Of a stretch of 64,000 nucleotides of DNA, positions 51,802-59,773 are shown piece after piece (position 1 is the stretch's first letter; the number at the start of each line of letters is the position of its first letter). The DNA comes from Luteolibacter pohnpeiensis (GTDB lineage Bacteria; Verrucomicrobiota; Verrucomicrobiia; Verrucomicrobiales; Akkermansiaceae): positions 124,001-188,000 of the forward strand of contig NZ_JAENIJ010000003.1 in assembly GCF_016595435.1 (NCBI RefSeq). Reading direction: 5' to 3'. A model generated the notes under the pieces. The model searched no databases and had not been told where the DNA came from. It was given only the letters and a program-made list of their open reading frames with translations. The translations under genes and the position numbers were made by a program.

Positions 51802-52479
51802 TCAGAGGGACCGCCGCGAGGATCGACCCACCAAACGGGAGGACAGCCAGATTGCCGCGAAAGCGACGAGGCCCGAGAGCCCGGCGAGCCAGAGCGCGCG
51901 CGAGTCATCCCCAGTCTGGACGCTGCGGTAAATTGCCAGAGGCAAGGTTTCCGTGACTCCTGGAATGAATCCGGCCACCATCACCGTTGCGCCAAATTCA
52001 CCCAGCGCGCGGGCGAAAGCTAACAGAATCCCCGCGGAAATCCCGCGCCGGGCGAGGGGAATGGTGATCAGGAAAAAAACTTTGCAAGGTGAGCGTCCAA
52101 GGTTGGCACCGGCTTCTTCCAGATAAGACGGGATTTCTTCAAACGCGGTGCGAATGGATCGGACCAGTAACGGAAAAACCATGACTGCCAGGGCGATCAC
52201 GACAGCTTTCCAGGTGAAGACGACATCGATTTCAAAGCTCCGATGCAGCCAGCCGCCGATCGGGCCGTTGCGTCCGAGAAGCTTGAGCAGCAGCAGGCCG
52301 ATTGCGACCGGTGGCATCACCAACGGCAGGCTGGCGAGCGTTTCTACCAAAGATTTGCCGAACCACTCTCGCCGGGCTAACAGCCATGAGAGGGCGATGG
52401 CGAATGGAAGCGCGATGGCCACCGCTAGTGCGGAAGCGCCCATGGTGAGGAAAACGATGTGCCAGTCGCCGCTTTTCAT
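51802..52479 (-). CDS. modB: Molybdate ABC transporter permease ModB
   Basis: A 225-residue inner-membrane permease with about five helices (ASALAVAIALPFAIALSWLL; SLPLVMPPVAIGLLLLKLLG; VIALAVMVFPLLVRSIRTAF). The EAA cytoplasmic loop that contacts the ATPase is EEAGANLGRSPCKVFFLITI, then PLARRGISAGILLAFARALG and EFGATVMVAGFIPG, all typical of ModB. It should import molybdate or tungstate delivered by ModA. Its start overlaps the modA stop by 4 bp. No modC ATPase gene follows; the next gene is an M32 carboxypeptidase. Confidence 0.93.
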   Translation of the reverse strand: MKSGDWHIVFLTMGASALAVAIALPFAIALSWLLARREWFGKSLVETLASLPLVMPPVAIGLLLLKLLGRNGPIGGWLHRSFEIDVVFTWKAVVIALAVMVFPLLVRSIRTAFEEIPSYLEEAGANLGRSPCKVFFLITIPLARRGISAGILLAFARALGEFGATVMVAGFIPGVTETLPLAIYRSVQTGDDSRALWLAGLSGLVAFAAIWLSSRLVGRSSRRSL

Positions 52480-53231
52480 GGTTCGGCGAGCGTGACGCTG
52501 AATCCGAATTTCTTGAAAATTTCCACGGCGGCAGGGGTTTGCAGAAACTTGATGAACTCACGGGCTGCAGCCGATTGTGAGGAGGATTTGCAAACCGCGA
52601 TCGGGTAACGGATTTCCGGGGCATCTTCAGCTGGAACTTTATAAACGACGCGGACCTTGTTAGAGATCATCGCATCGGTTTGATAGACCACCCCGGCGTC
52701 GACATTGCCACTGGCGACGGCGGCGAGTGCGCCGCGCACATTTTCCAGAGCGATGACTTTCGGCGCGACTTTTCCCCACAGTTTTTGCTGCTCCAGCCAC
52801 TTGCGGGTATAAACTCCGGCGGGAACGGCGGCGGGATCCCCGAGCGCCAGTCGTTTCAGTTTTGAAGATGCCAGAGTCTCAGCGGAATCCATGGTTAGGT
52901 GACTTTCATTAGGCACGATCACCACCAATCGGTTCGCCAAAAGTGCGGTAATGCTGGAGTCCAGCAGCAGCCCTTTTGCCTTCAGCCCATTCATCGTGGC
53001 CTCGTCGGCTGAAAAGAACAGATCGCAGGGAGCCCCGGCTTCGATTTGGCGAGCGAGAACGTTTGATCCGCCAAAGTTGAGTTGGATTTCTCCGCCCGCG
53101 GCCTTTTCATGCAGCTTCGAAATCTCCGTCATGACATCGCTCAAGCTGGCGGCAGCGGAAATCCGCAATGCATCGGCTTGTGCCGTGCTGAGCAATACAA
53201 TGGCGAGAAAAACTCGAATAAGCAGTTTCAT
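52476..53231 (-). CDS. modA: Molybdate-binding periplasmic protein ModA
   Basis: A 251-residue exported protein with signal peptide KLLIRVFLAIVLLSTAQA from the ATG at 53231. Ligand-binding features of ModA are visible: ISAAASLSDVMTEISKLHEK, FNFGGSNVLARQIEAG-like (LNFGGSNVLARQIEAGAPCD) and the Ser/Ala/Tyr segment DAGVVYQTDAMISNK. VPAGVYTRKWLEQQKLW is also diagnostic. It captures molybdate or tungstate in the periplasm. Its start overlaps the preceding gene by 4 bp and its stop overlaps modB by 4 bp. Confidence 0.94.
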   Translation of the reverse strand: MKLLIRVFLAIVLLSTAQADALRISAAASLSDVMTEISKLHEKAAGGEIQLNFGGSNVLARQIEAGAPCDLFFSADEATMNGLKAKGLLLDSSITALLANRLVVIVPNESHLTMDSAETLASSKLKRLALGDPAAVPAGVYTRKWLEQQKLWGKVAPKVIALENVRGALAAVASGNVDAGVVYQTDAMISNKVRVVYKVPAEDAPEIRYPIAVCKSSSQSAAAREFIKFLQTPAAVEIFKKFGFSVTLAEP

Positions 53232-53713
53232 GAAGCGGGTTCCTGCACCGAGACTAGCACGATCCGTTCGACCTGGCGAATCCAACGCGCGTGCTTGGCA
53301 TCGCCAGGAACAATCAGCATGAGCTTGCCTTCATTACCCTCCAGCGGCTTTCCATCCGCCGCATCTGCAAGAATCACAGGATTGCTGCGATAACTTGCAT
53401 CCAGTTCGGCGAGGGAAAACACAATCTGATAGCCATCGGCCGCGGTGATCAAGACCGCCTCGGTCATTGCTTTGCCACGAAGCTGATCTCCGGCAGGAGC
53501 ACCGATTTTTTCTAACAACTTCGCCATGGCGACCCCGGAATAGCGGTGCTCCTTCTTGTCGTGTCCGGTCGCGGTGAGATCCTCGTGGGGCAGTTTGCTC
53601 CACGCTTCCGCATCCACCGTGATTTTGGATTTTCCTTGTAGAATCAAGGGTTGGGCGTGAACTGCTGCCAGCGTGGCGAGTGCGATTGCTGGGAAAATGA
53701 GTTTAGAATTCAT
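53228..53713 (-). CDS. Small periplasmic sulfite-oxidase/molybdopterin-fold protein
   Basis: A 161-residue exported protein from the ATG at 53713 (signal peptide LIFPAIALATLAAVHA). It matches the small Oxidored_molyb-type fold: HRYSGVAMAKLLEKIGAPAG, LITAADGYQIVFSLAELDAS, VILADAADGKPLEGNEGKLM, and KHARWIRQVERIVLV near the end. No cysteine is present, so it lacks the Cys that coordinates Mo in sulfite-oxidase enzymes. Translation is coupled: it overlaps the receptor gene by 11 bp upstream and modA by 4 bp downstream. A role in handling Mo or Mo-cofactor species between receptor and ModA is inferred from position. Confidence 0.8.
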   Translation of the reverse strand: MNSKLIFPAIALATLAAVHAQPLILQGKSKITVDAEAWSKLPHEDLTATGHDKKEHRYSGVAMAKLLEKIGAPAGDQLRGKAMTEAVLITAADGYQIVFSLAELDASYRSNPVILADAADGKPLEGNEGKLMLIVPGDAKHARWIRQVERIVLVSVQEPAS

Positions 53714-55643
53714 AGCGTAAATTGACAAAATAACTGCGTCCCGGCTCCGGATATCCTTCGTCGAGTTCCTGATTGCGATCGAGCAAATTGGTGACTCCGA
53801 ATCCGAGTGTGGTGTTCTCGGTGAGTTCCAAATTGGTTTTCAGATCAAAACTCATGTAGGAGCCAACCCGCGCTCCCGTGGTCGATGTGGTTCGCGAGTC
53901 CGACCAAGTGAACGATGGGATCAGCGTGACTTTTTCGTGGGGTTTGATGCGGGCAAAAACCAACAAATCGTTCTCCGGGGTTCCCGTTACCGGGATGCTG
54001 GAGTCAGATCGGTTTTGCGCGTCGATCCACGCATAGCGGATTGAGGTTTCGATCTGTTCATTCCATTTCGCATCGAAGGAAAACTCGGCTCCCTTGCGTT
54101 CCACCTCGCCGACGTTCTGGAGTTGGTAAACGCCAGGCGTCACGTTGTCGACTCGCTGGATGGCGTCATCGACCCGGGAGAAAAACAGGCTGGCGTCCCA
54201 GCTGAAGCGTTTCTCCAGGAAATTCCCGGAAAGCCCGAGATCGTAATGCTCGGCAGTCTCCGGGGCGAGATCAGGATTCGGGATCGCCTGCCCCAACCGA
54301 TACGAATAGCGGTCCTTGATGGTGGGGAATCGGCTCTTTTCTGAAAAACCGAGATGCGCGCTCAACTGATCGGAAAATTCCTGCCGCAAGGTGATCTGGG
54401 GGTTCCAGGAATCGGTGGAATCCCCGCCCAGCGAGCTTCCTGTATTGGTATCCACCGCTTCGCGAACATCCCTCCAGTCGTAGCTAACACCAGCTGTTAG
54501 AAAGGTGCCGTGATGGAAATCATGCTCTGCTTCGAGGCCGACCGATGCGGTTTCGTCTTCGAAGTTGTAGTGCGGTGTTCCAGGTTCCCATTCCTCGTGG
54601 TGGTCGAGCTTGTAGTGGATCGCAGTCGCCAATCGGGTTCCGGGAAGAGATTCGTTGGTCAATGTCACCGAGCCACCGGCGGTGTAGTCATCATAGTAGG
54701 AGTCAAACGCGCGGCCGAGCGTTTGTGAATCGTAGCCATCGTTATCGAACGATCTCAGAAGATTTTCGAACCGGTCATAATGGGCTTTGGCCTCGAGGGT
54801 CGTTTCGTGGCCGAGGTAAGTACGAGATAATCCGTAGAAAGTGGTCTTGTCCCACTGTGGCCATTGCCAGTAACGGGTCGGATTGTTGCTCGGATCGTCT
54901 CCTGCGTAGGGAGGATTGCCCTTTTCTCCGCGCTGAATCCAAAAGCCGAACACATGTTCATCGGTAGCGGCGGGAGTCCAGGCGATCCGGCCGGAGGCAC
55001 GCCAGTCTTCGCTGTAAGAGTTTTCCCGGTCGCCGCCATTTTCATTGGCATGCCTTTTGAAATCATCCGACAAGACAAACGCATCTTGTTCGCGATATGA
55101 GAGATCAAGCTGCCAATAGGCTTTTTCATATTTGCCTCCTGCAGCGAGCCGGCTTTGCCAGCCATCGCCACTGAAAGCGCCGAGATCGATCTGACCTTCG
55201 AAGGGTTTCTCGGGACGTCGTGTGACGATGTTGATCAGGCCGCCAAGCGCATTCGGCCCGGCTAGGACCGGACTGATTCCCTTGGCCACTTCGATTTCAG
55301 AATCCGCAGGCAGACTGAACCTGCCAAGGTCGGCATAGCCATCGTATGGAATATAGACCGGGATGCCATCGATGAAAACCGGGACCTGACGCAGGTCGAA
55401 TCCTCGCAGGGTGATGCCGGTTTCCGCCCGATTTCCGGTGCGTTGCAGGCTGGCTCCGGGAATGAGATCGATGGCTTCCGCTAGATCATTTCGTTGGAGG
55501 TCTTCTGCCAGTTGGGAAGAAACGCGGTTGGGATCATCCTGAGATGCCTTGGCGGTGACAATGATTTCGCCCAGTTCTGAGCGGTCGGAATCCTGTGCGT
55601 AGAGTGCCAGCGGAATGAATAAAAACGGAAGCGCAGCCTTCAT
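53703..55643 (-). CDS. TonB-dependent outer-membrane receptor, probable molybdate/Mo-complex importer
   Basis: A 646-residue receptor with signal peptide 1-16 (KAALPFLFIPLALYA). A TonB box-like EIIVTA follows, then a plug domain (about 45-150: IDLIPGASLQRTGNRAETGI, TLRGFDLRQVPVFIDGIPVY, AGPNALGGLINIVTRRPEK). The rest is a 22-strand-type barrel ending in an aromatic strand (RSYFVNLRYEF). TonB/ExbB power import of scarce or large ligands. It heads the overlapping run with the Mo-fold protein, modA and modB, under a ModE-type operator, so the cargo is probably molybdate, tungstate or a chelate of them. Siderophore-type cargo cannot be excluded by sequence alone. Confidence 0.9.
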   Translation of the reverse strand: MKAALPFLFIPLALYAQDSDRSELGEIIVTAKASQDDPNRVSSQLAEDLQRNDLAEAIDLIPGASLQRTGNRAETGITLRGFDLRQVPVFIDGIPVYIPYDGYADLGRFSLPADSEIEVAKGISPVLAGPNALGGLINIVTRRPEKPFEGQIDLGAFSGDGWQSRLAAGGKYEKAYWQLDLSYREQDAFVLSDDFKRHANENGGDRENSYSEDWRASGRIAWTPAATDEHVFGFWIQRGEKGNPPYAGDDPSNNPTRYWQWPQWDKTTFYGLSRTYLGHETTLEAKAHYDRFENLLRSFDNDGYDSQTLGRAFDSYYDDYTAGGSVTLTNESLPGTRLATAIHYKLDHHEEWEPGTPHYNFEDETASVGLEAEHDFHHGTFLTAGVSYDWRDVREAVDTNTGSSLGGDSTDSWNPQITLRQEFSDQLSAHLGFSEKSRFPTIKDRYSYRLGQAIPNPDLAPETAEHYDLGLSGNFLEKRFSWDASLFFSRVDDAIQRVDNVTPGVYQLQNVGEVERKGAEFSFDAKWNEQIETSIRYAWIDAQNRSDSSIPVTGTPENDLLVFARIKPHEKVTLIPSFTWSDSRTTSTTGARVGSYMSFDLKTNLELTENTTLGFGVTNLLDRNQELDEGYPEPGRSYFVNLRYEF

Positions 55644-55664
55644 CAGAAGTTGATGAAAGCGGCT

Positions 55665-55688
55665 CGATATATTTTTTCAAGTATAACG
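55665..55688 (-). promoter_or_regulatory. ModE-box-like operator before the TonB receptor gene
   Basis: A dyad with half-sites CGATAT (55665-55670) and ATAACG (55683-55688) separated by 12 bp, that is CGATAT-N12-ATAACG. The E. coli ModE box as I recall it is CGTTAT-N12-ATAACG, the same half-sites (one mismatch) at the same spacing. It starts 21 bp upstream of the receptor start codon and lies next to the modE-like gene. ModE bound to molybdate would repress the uptake genes. Confidence 0.75.
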
Positions 55689-55703
55689 ATCTCCGAGGCG
55701 TCT

Positions 55704-56042
55704 TCAGCTCATGAGGGCCTTGAGTTGGTCAAGTTTGGTTGAAACGGCTTTTTCCGCTGAGATTACCGACTGTTGATAGAGCGAGAGCACCATTTCACCG
55801 GTGGCAGTGAGTTGCGCGCCGCCTTGGGCTTTGCCGCCGCGCCGCAATTCGACCAGTGGTTCCTTGAACGTGGCGTTCAGACTTTTGATCATTTTCCAGG
55901 CTTTCATGTATGACATGTCCATGGAGCTTGCGGCGGCGTTGAGACTTCCGAGTTCGGTGATTTTTTCTAACAGCTCCGCTTTGCCGGGACCAAATGATAG
56001 ATCGCCAGAGAAGATGAGACGAATGGGACAATCCGGGTTCAT
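55704..56042 (-). CDS. modE: ModE-type winged-helix regulator (DNA-binding domain only)
   Basis: A 112-residue DNA-binding protein from the ATG at 56042 (MNPDCPIRLIFSGDLSFGPG). A GTG 27 bp earlier would overlap the preceding gene. The LysR-like winged helix of ModE is visible: GPGKAELLEKITELGSLNAA, then ASSMDMSYMKAWKMIKSLNA, FKEPLVELRRGGKAQGGAQL, TATGEMVLSLYQQ. The C-terminal TOBE molybdate-binding domains of E. coli ModE are absent, as in many short ModE proteins, so how molybdate is sensed is unclear. It lies 5 bp after the zinc-ribbon gene and upstream of the molybdate-type uptake genes. Confidence 0.9.
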   Translation of the reverse strand: MNPDCPIRLIFSGDLSFGPGKAELLEKITELGSLNAAASSMDMSYMKAWKMIKSLNATFKEPLVELRRGGKAQGGAQLTATGEMVLSLYQQSVISAEKAVSTKLDQLKALMS

Positions 56043-56047
56043 ATAGA

Positions 56048-57274
56048 TCAATCGAGTTTTGGCCACCAATCGTTAGAGAGGATGGAGAGGATTTCCAAAA
56101 ACGATTTCCCGCCATCGGTGGACTGCTTGGCCATGACCAATGTGGGTGAAATGATCACGCCGGATGCGGTGGAATTTTTAATCTGTGAATAAGCTGCGGA
56201 GTCCTTTTTGACGAATGCTTTCTCGCCCGGGCCATTGAGCCGGGTTCGGACGATGTAGGCCGCGAAGTATTCGTTCTCGCGTTGCTCGTCGTCAGGAGGA
56301 ACCGGTTCTAACAATAGATGGAAAGTCCCTTGTTGTCCGGCGGGGCCGTTGACGAATTTTTGGAATAAACTGTCCCGGAGCTCAACGAAGGTTTCCCAAT
56401 CGACCAGCCAGCCGGTCGGGGTTTCCATCACAGGCGTGGGAATTCCGGCAGGGAATTGATCGGTGACGACCTGGAAAATGAAAAGCGTGTTTCCGGTATC
56501 CGGATTCACTTCGGATTGTGGGCTGGAAATGGATTGGTAGTGGATCGGGCCATCCGGGACTTGATGGGAATATGCTTCCATCCGGCTGCGAACTTTCGAG
56601 GCATTGATCACGTAAGCGCTTCTCGCCGCCCAATCGGGGGCTGTTAGAAATGCCTTCAGGGTAGCTTCCGCCTCCGCCGTGATTTTCGGCTTGTCGTCGA
56701 TACCAGGCGGCATGGGTTGTGGAGGCGTTTCGGCAGGCGTTGGTTGAATTTTTGGTTCCAACGGTGGCGTTGCCTGCACCATCGCATTATTGTTATCCAA
56801 CCGAGCATGCTTCGCCGGGGTTGGTTGGTGAATGGGTGGAGATATCGCCAAGGAAGGTGTCAAATATGGCCTTCCGAAGAAGCCTAGCGCGAATCCAAAC
56901 GCAGTGGTTAGAATTCCTCCGAGCAGGAGCAATGGAGCTGCCGAGCGAGTGCGAGCCGGAGTTGATGGCGCTTCTTGAGGAGGCTGGATCGGTGCTGCCG
57001 GCACTTCTCTAACAGGCGGCACGGGGGCGGCCTCTTCAAGTGGAGCGGGAGGCGGCGTTGGCTCTTCCAGAAAAGGCTCGTGTCGGACAATTTGTTTTGG
57101 GGGAGGTGATAAGACCGGCACAAAAGCTTGAGTGGCTGGAGTGCCGTGTTCCGGGTCTGGAGCAATGATTTCCTCCTGGCACATCGGGCAAGGCCCGGCG
57201 GTGGCCGCCATCTCAAGCGGTATCCGCAATACGGCTGAACAAGCTGGGCAGGGAAATTGAATGTATTCAGCCAT
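56048..57274 (-). CDS. Zinc-ribbon membrane protein of unknown function
   Basis: A 408-residue protein. Residues 1-40 are a zinc ribbon (CPACSAVLRIP, then CPMCQEEI), on the cytoplasmic side. A Pro/Glu-rich linker precedes one membrane helix (LLLLGGILTTAFGFALGFFG, about 110-130), then another Pro-rich linker and a globular domain (about 195-400: AFLTAPDWAARSAYVINASK, FIFQVVTDQFPAGIPTPVME, GWLVDWETFVELRDSLFQKF). Similar zinc-ribbon plus TM proteins are common in Verrucomicrobia with no defined role. The modE start follows by 5 bp, so the two may be cotranscribed by chance or function. Confidence 0.65.
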   Translation of the reverse strand: MAEYIQFPCPACSAVLRIPLEMAATAGPCPMCQEEIIAPDPEHGTPATQAFVPVLSPPPKQIVRHEPFLEEPTPPPAPLEEAAPVPPVREVPAAPIQPPQEAPSTPARTRSAAPLLLLGGILTTAFGFALGFFGRPYLTPSLAISPPIHQPTPAKHARLDNNNAMVQATPPLEPKIQPTPAETPPQPMPPGIDDKPKITAEAEATLKAFLTAPDWAARSAYVINASKVRSRMEAYSHQVPDGPIHYQSISSPQSEVNPDTGNTLFIFQVVTDQFPAGIPTPVMETPTGWLVDWETFVELRDSLFQKFVNGPAGQQGTFHLLLEPVPPDDEQRENEYFAAYIVRTRLNGPGEKAFVKKDSAAYSQIKNSTASGVIISPTLVMAKQSTDGGKSFLEILSILSNDWWPKLD

Positions 57275-57343
57275 GAAAATCGATCGGTAACGATGGGCTA
57301 TGATTTCACAGATCGGCTTTGCTGTCGACCTTGCTTGAGAAAA

Positions 57344-58009
57344 TCAAGCACAGTGCATCGCCAATTCATCGATCGATTGGACAAAGTGATCCGGCCGCTC
57401 TTGATGCAGTCGCTCGGCATCATGATATCCCCAGCCAACGGCGATTGAGGTCATCTTCGCGGCCCGGGCGGTTTGGATATCAATGGTGGAATCTCCGATT
57501 AACACGCAATTCTCAGCGGGGATTGCGATTTCAGCAGCGATTTCCAGAGCGCCTCTCGGATCCGGTTTGTGAGGGATGCCATTGCGTTGGCCGACGATTG
57601 CAGAAAATCCGGCATTCGGGAAAAGAGCGTTCACGATCGCCAAGGTGAAAGGCTCCGGTTTGTTGGACAGGACCGCCAAAGGATGCCCCTTGGATTTGAG
57701 CCCAGCTAACAGTTCAGGAATGCCGGGATAGGGGCTGGTTCCTAAAGGCCAATTCGCATCGTAGTGCCGTTTGAACTCTGCCTCCACCTGGTCGATCACG
57801 CTCGTTGATGTCCCGGATGGCACCGCCCGCTCGATGAGAATTCTTGAGCCATTTCCAATAAACCCGCGAACTGCGGATTCGGTGTGGCTGCTGAATCCCG
57901 CATGATGCAGGGCGTGGTTCACTGAAGCCGTAATCCCTGGAAGGGAATCCACCAAGGTGCCATCTAAGTCAAAAATCAATGCGCGGGTCACCCTTGAAGC
58001 CTGCAACAT
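57344..58009 (-). CDS. gph: HAD-family phosphatase, phosphoglycolate phosphatase-like
   Basis: A 221-residue cytosolic hydrolase. HAD motif I is FDLDGTLVDSLPGITASVNH, motif II is VLSNKP, and motif III/IV is HKPDPRGALEIAAEI followed by VLIGDSTIDIQTARAAKM. The helical cap (HALHHAGFSSHTESAVRGFI) is of the Gph type. It probably dephosphorylates 2-phosphoglycolate from DNA repair, though HAD substrate assignment by eye is uncertain. It is upstream of the zinc-ribbon gene on the same strand (69 bp). Confidence 0.85.
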   Translation of the reverse strand: MLQASRVTRALIFDLDGTLVDSLPGITASVNHALHHAGFSSHTESAVRGFIGNGSRILIERAVPSGTSTSVIDQVEAEFKRHYDANWPLGTSPYPGIPELLAGLKSKGHPLAVLSNKPEPFTLAIVNALFPNAGFSAIVGQRNGIPHKPDPRGALEIAAEIAIPAENCVLIGDSTIDIQTARAAKMTSIAVGWGYHDAERLHQERPDHFVQSIDELAMHCA

Positions 58010-58030
58010 GGTTGCAGATGGGGGAAGCGC

Positions 58031-58444
58031 TTAAAATCCGATCAGGGTGACCAGCTCGTGATCGCTGTAGTCATCCATCCGATCAACAGCGGAAATGAGA
58101 ACTTCCGTTTCCGCGATGTCTTCGATCGCCGCAATGTTCGCCGAGGCCGGGTTGATGACGACTTGCTTGGCGACAGGAACTGGAGCGGGGGCTGTTGGCG
58201 ATTTCGATACGACAAAAATACCAATCGCAACCGCAGCAGCAGCGGTGACTGTGCCCGCGATGCCCATTTGGAGTGGGCCAAAAAGCTGGCGCCACCAAGG
58301 TGATGGAGAACCTTCGAGGCGAGCCTCACGCACCGTATCGTCGACAAAACGAGCGCTGGGAGACTGCGGAGTTGCTTGATCCAGCAACATCCAGACGGCA
58401 TCATTTTCCCAAGAATCGTCAGTAGGTAGGGAGCTTCGGTTCAT
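58031..58444 (-). CDS. Small single-pass membrane protein
   Basis: A 137-residue protein of unknown function. A cytoplasmic head (residues 1-55: DDSWENDAVWMLLDQATPQS, FVDDTVREARLEGSPSPWW) precedes one membrane helix (MGIAGTVTAAAAVAIGIFVV) and a short Pro/Val-rich and acidic tail. The layout resembles the small companion proteins seen next to sigma factors or sensors in Verrucomicrobia, perhaps anti-sigma-like, but I recognise no motif. It is divergent from the LytS-type sensor gene. An inverted repeat lies in the gap (ATTACGG 58564-58570 / CCGTAAT 58595-58601). Confidence 0.6.
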   Translation of the reverse strand: MNRSSLPTDDSWENDAVWMLLDQATPQSPSARFVDDTVREARLEGSPSPWWRQLFGPLQMGIAGTVTAAAAVAIGIFVVSKSPTAPAPVPVAKQVVINPASANIAAIEDIAETEVLISAVDRMDDYSDHELVTLIGF

Positions 58445-58741
58445 GGCGGGTTGATCTTACGATAGAGGGAACCCAGTGCCCAACCGAAAGTTGCGCAGGA
58501 TCGAAAGTTCTTAAGGAATTTCCTAAGGATGAAGCGCTGTATGAATTTGTGGATGACCGATGGATTACGGTTTGAATGATCTTTGCCAATCGTTCCGTAA
58601 TGTGCATATTTCCTGACAATCAATCCTCACTGGCGGGATAAACATCATCACGTAAATCAAAGATCAATGCTCATCGCGCTGACCCGCGCCGTCCTATCAG
58701 GGGGGGAGGAAATTGGAAAATCCGGGAATCTGCTCAGGCGG

Positions 58742-59773
58742 ATGCCAATTTTCCCGCGTTTACAGCTTATTGGCTGGGGTGGTTACGCGATCTGCGACTT
58801 GTTCAGCAGGATTTCGTTTTGGGGGGGATTTCCTGTTGCGTTCACACTGACCTTGCTGGTTGAGCCGGTTACGGTGCTGATTACCTTTGGGTTACGGTGG
58901 GTTTATCGGCGGCGCGGGATTCGCGAAGCATTTGATGGTCAGGCTGTATGGACCATTGCGGCCATCAGTGGTGTTGCGGCCGTGGTTCATTTGGGATGGG
59001 TGGAGTTGATGTTGATGATGATCCGCCGGTTCGGCCTGGTTGCCCAAGGAGATGCCCGCTATCTGCCTAGGCTGATTTTCTTTTGGATCTTATTTTCCGG
59101 TTGGAGCTTTGCTTATCTTTGGTTGAGAGCGGAGTTGGAGAAACGCTCGGAGCAATCACGCCGGAAAGCGGCGGTCCTGGCGGCAGAAAAAGCAGAGCTG
59201 CAAATGCTACGCTATCAACTCAATCCGCATTTTCTTTTCAATTCGTTGAATCAACTGGTCACAGAGATCAACGATCGGCCGGATGTGGCGTTGGAAATGA
59301 CGCACCGGCTTGCGGAATACTTGCGGCACTCGCTTGACTATCGGGGGGAATTGCTGGTTCCGCTCTCGCTGGAAATCCAATCCGTGAAGGATTATCTGGC
59401 GATTGAGCAGGGGCGGTTTGAAGATCGATTGAGCGTTCTTATCGATACGGATTTTGAGGCCAGGAATGCGATGGTGCCGAGTTTTCTGCTACAGCCTTTG
59501 GTGGAGAATGCGGTGAAACATGGGCTGAAGACCTCAGCACCGCCGTGGAAGGTGAGTGTGAAAAGCTCAAAAGGAGATGATCAATTGACGATAGTTGTTA
59601 GAAATTCCGGATGCCTGGAATCGCAGCCTCGGACACAACCGCGAGCGGGTGTTGGCTTGGAAAATTTAAAGCGCCGTCTGCAGATTCATTACCCGGAGCG
59701 GCATTGCTTCCGGCTTTATGAAGACGCGGGAATGGTGGTTGCTGAATTGAACTTGGAAGGAGCTCCATGCTAG
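58742..59773 (+). CDS. LytS/YehU-type sensor histidine kinase
   Basis: A 343-residue membrane kinase from the ATG at 58742; an upstream start at 58667 would add 25 polar residues. The N-terminal half holds about four hydrophobic helices (LIGWGGYAICDLFSRISFW; AFTLTLLVEPVTVLITFGL; TIAAISGVAAVVHLGWVELM). A coiled coil (RKAAVLAAEKAELQMLRYQL) leads into the His_kinase motif NPHFLFNSLNQLVTEIND and a HATPase (FLLQPLVENAVKHGL; AGVGLENLKRRLQI). It should phosphorylate the LytTR regulator encoded next, overlapping by 7 bp. The signal is unknown. Confidence 0.92.
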   Translation: MPIFPRLQLIGWGGYAICDLFSRISFWGGFPVAFTLTLLVEPVTVLITFGLRWVYRRRGIREAFDGQAVWTIAAISGVAAVVHLGWVELMLMMIRRFGLVAQGDARYLPRLIFFWILFSGWSFAYLWLRAELEKRSEQSRRKAAVLAAEKAELQMLRYQLNPHFLFNSLNQLVTEINDRPDVALEMTHRLAEYLRHSLDYRGELLVPLSLEIQSVKDYLAIEQGRFEDRLSVLIDTDFEARNAMVPSFLLQPLVENAVKHGLKTSAPPWKVSVKSSKGDDQLTIVVRNSGCLESQPRTQPRAGVGLENLKRRLQIHYPERHCFRLYEDAGMVVAELNLEGAPC

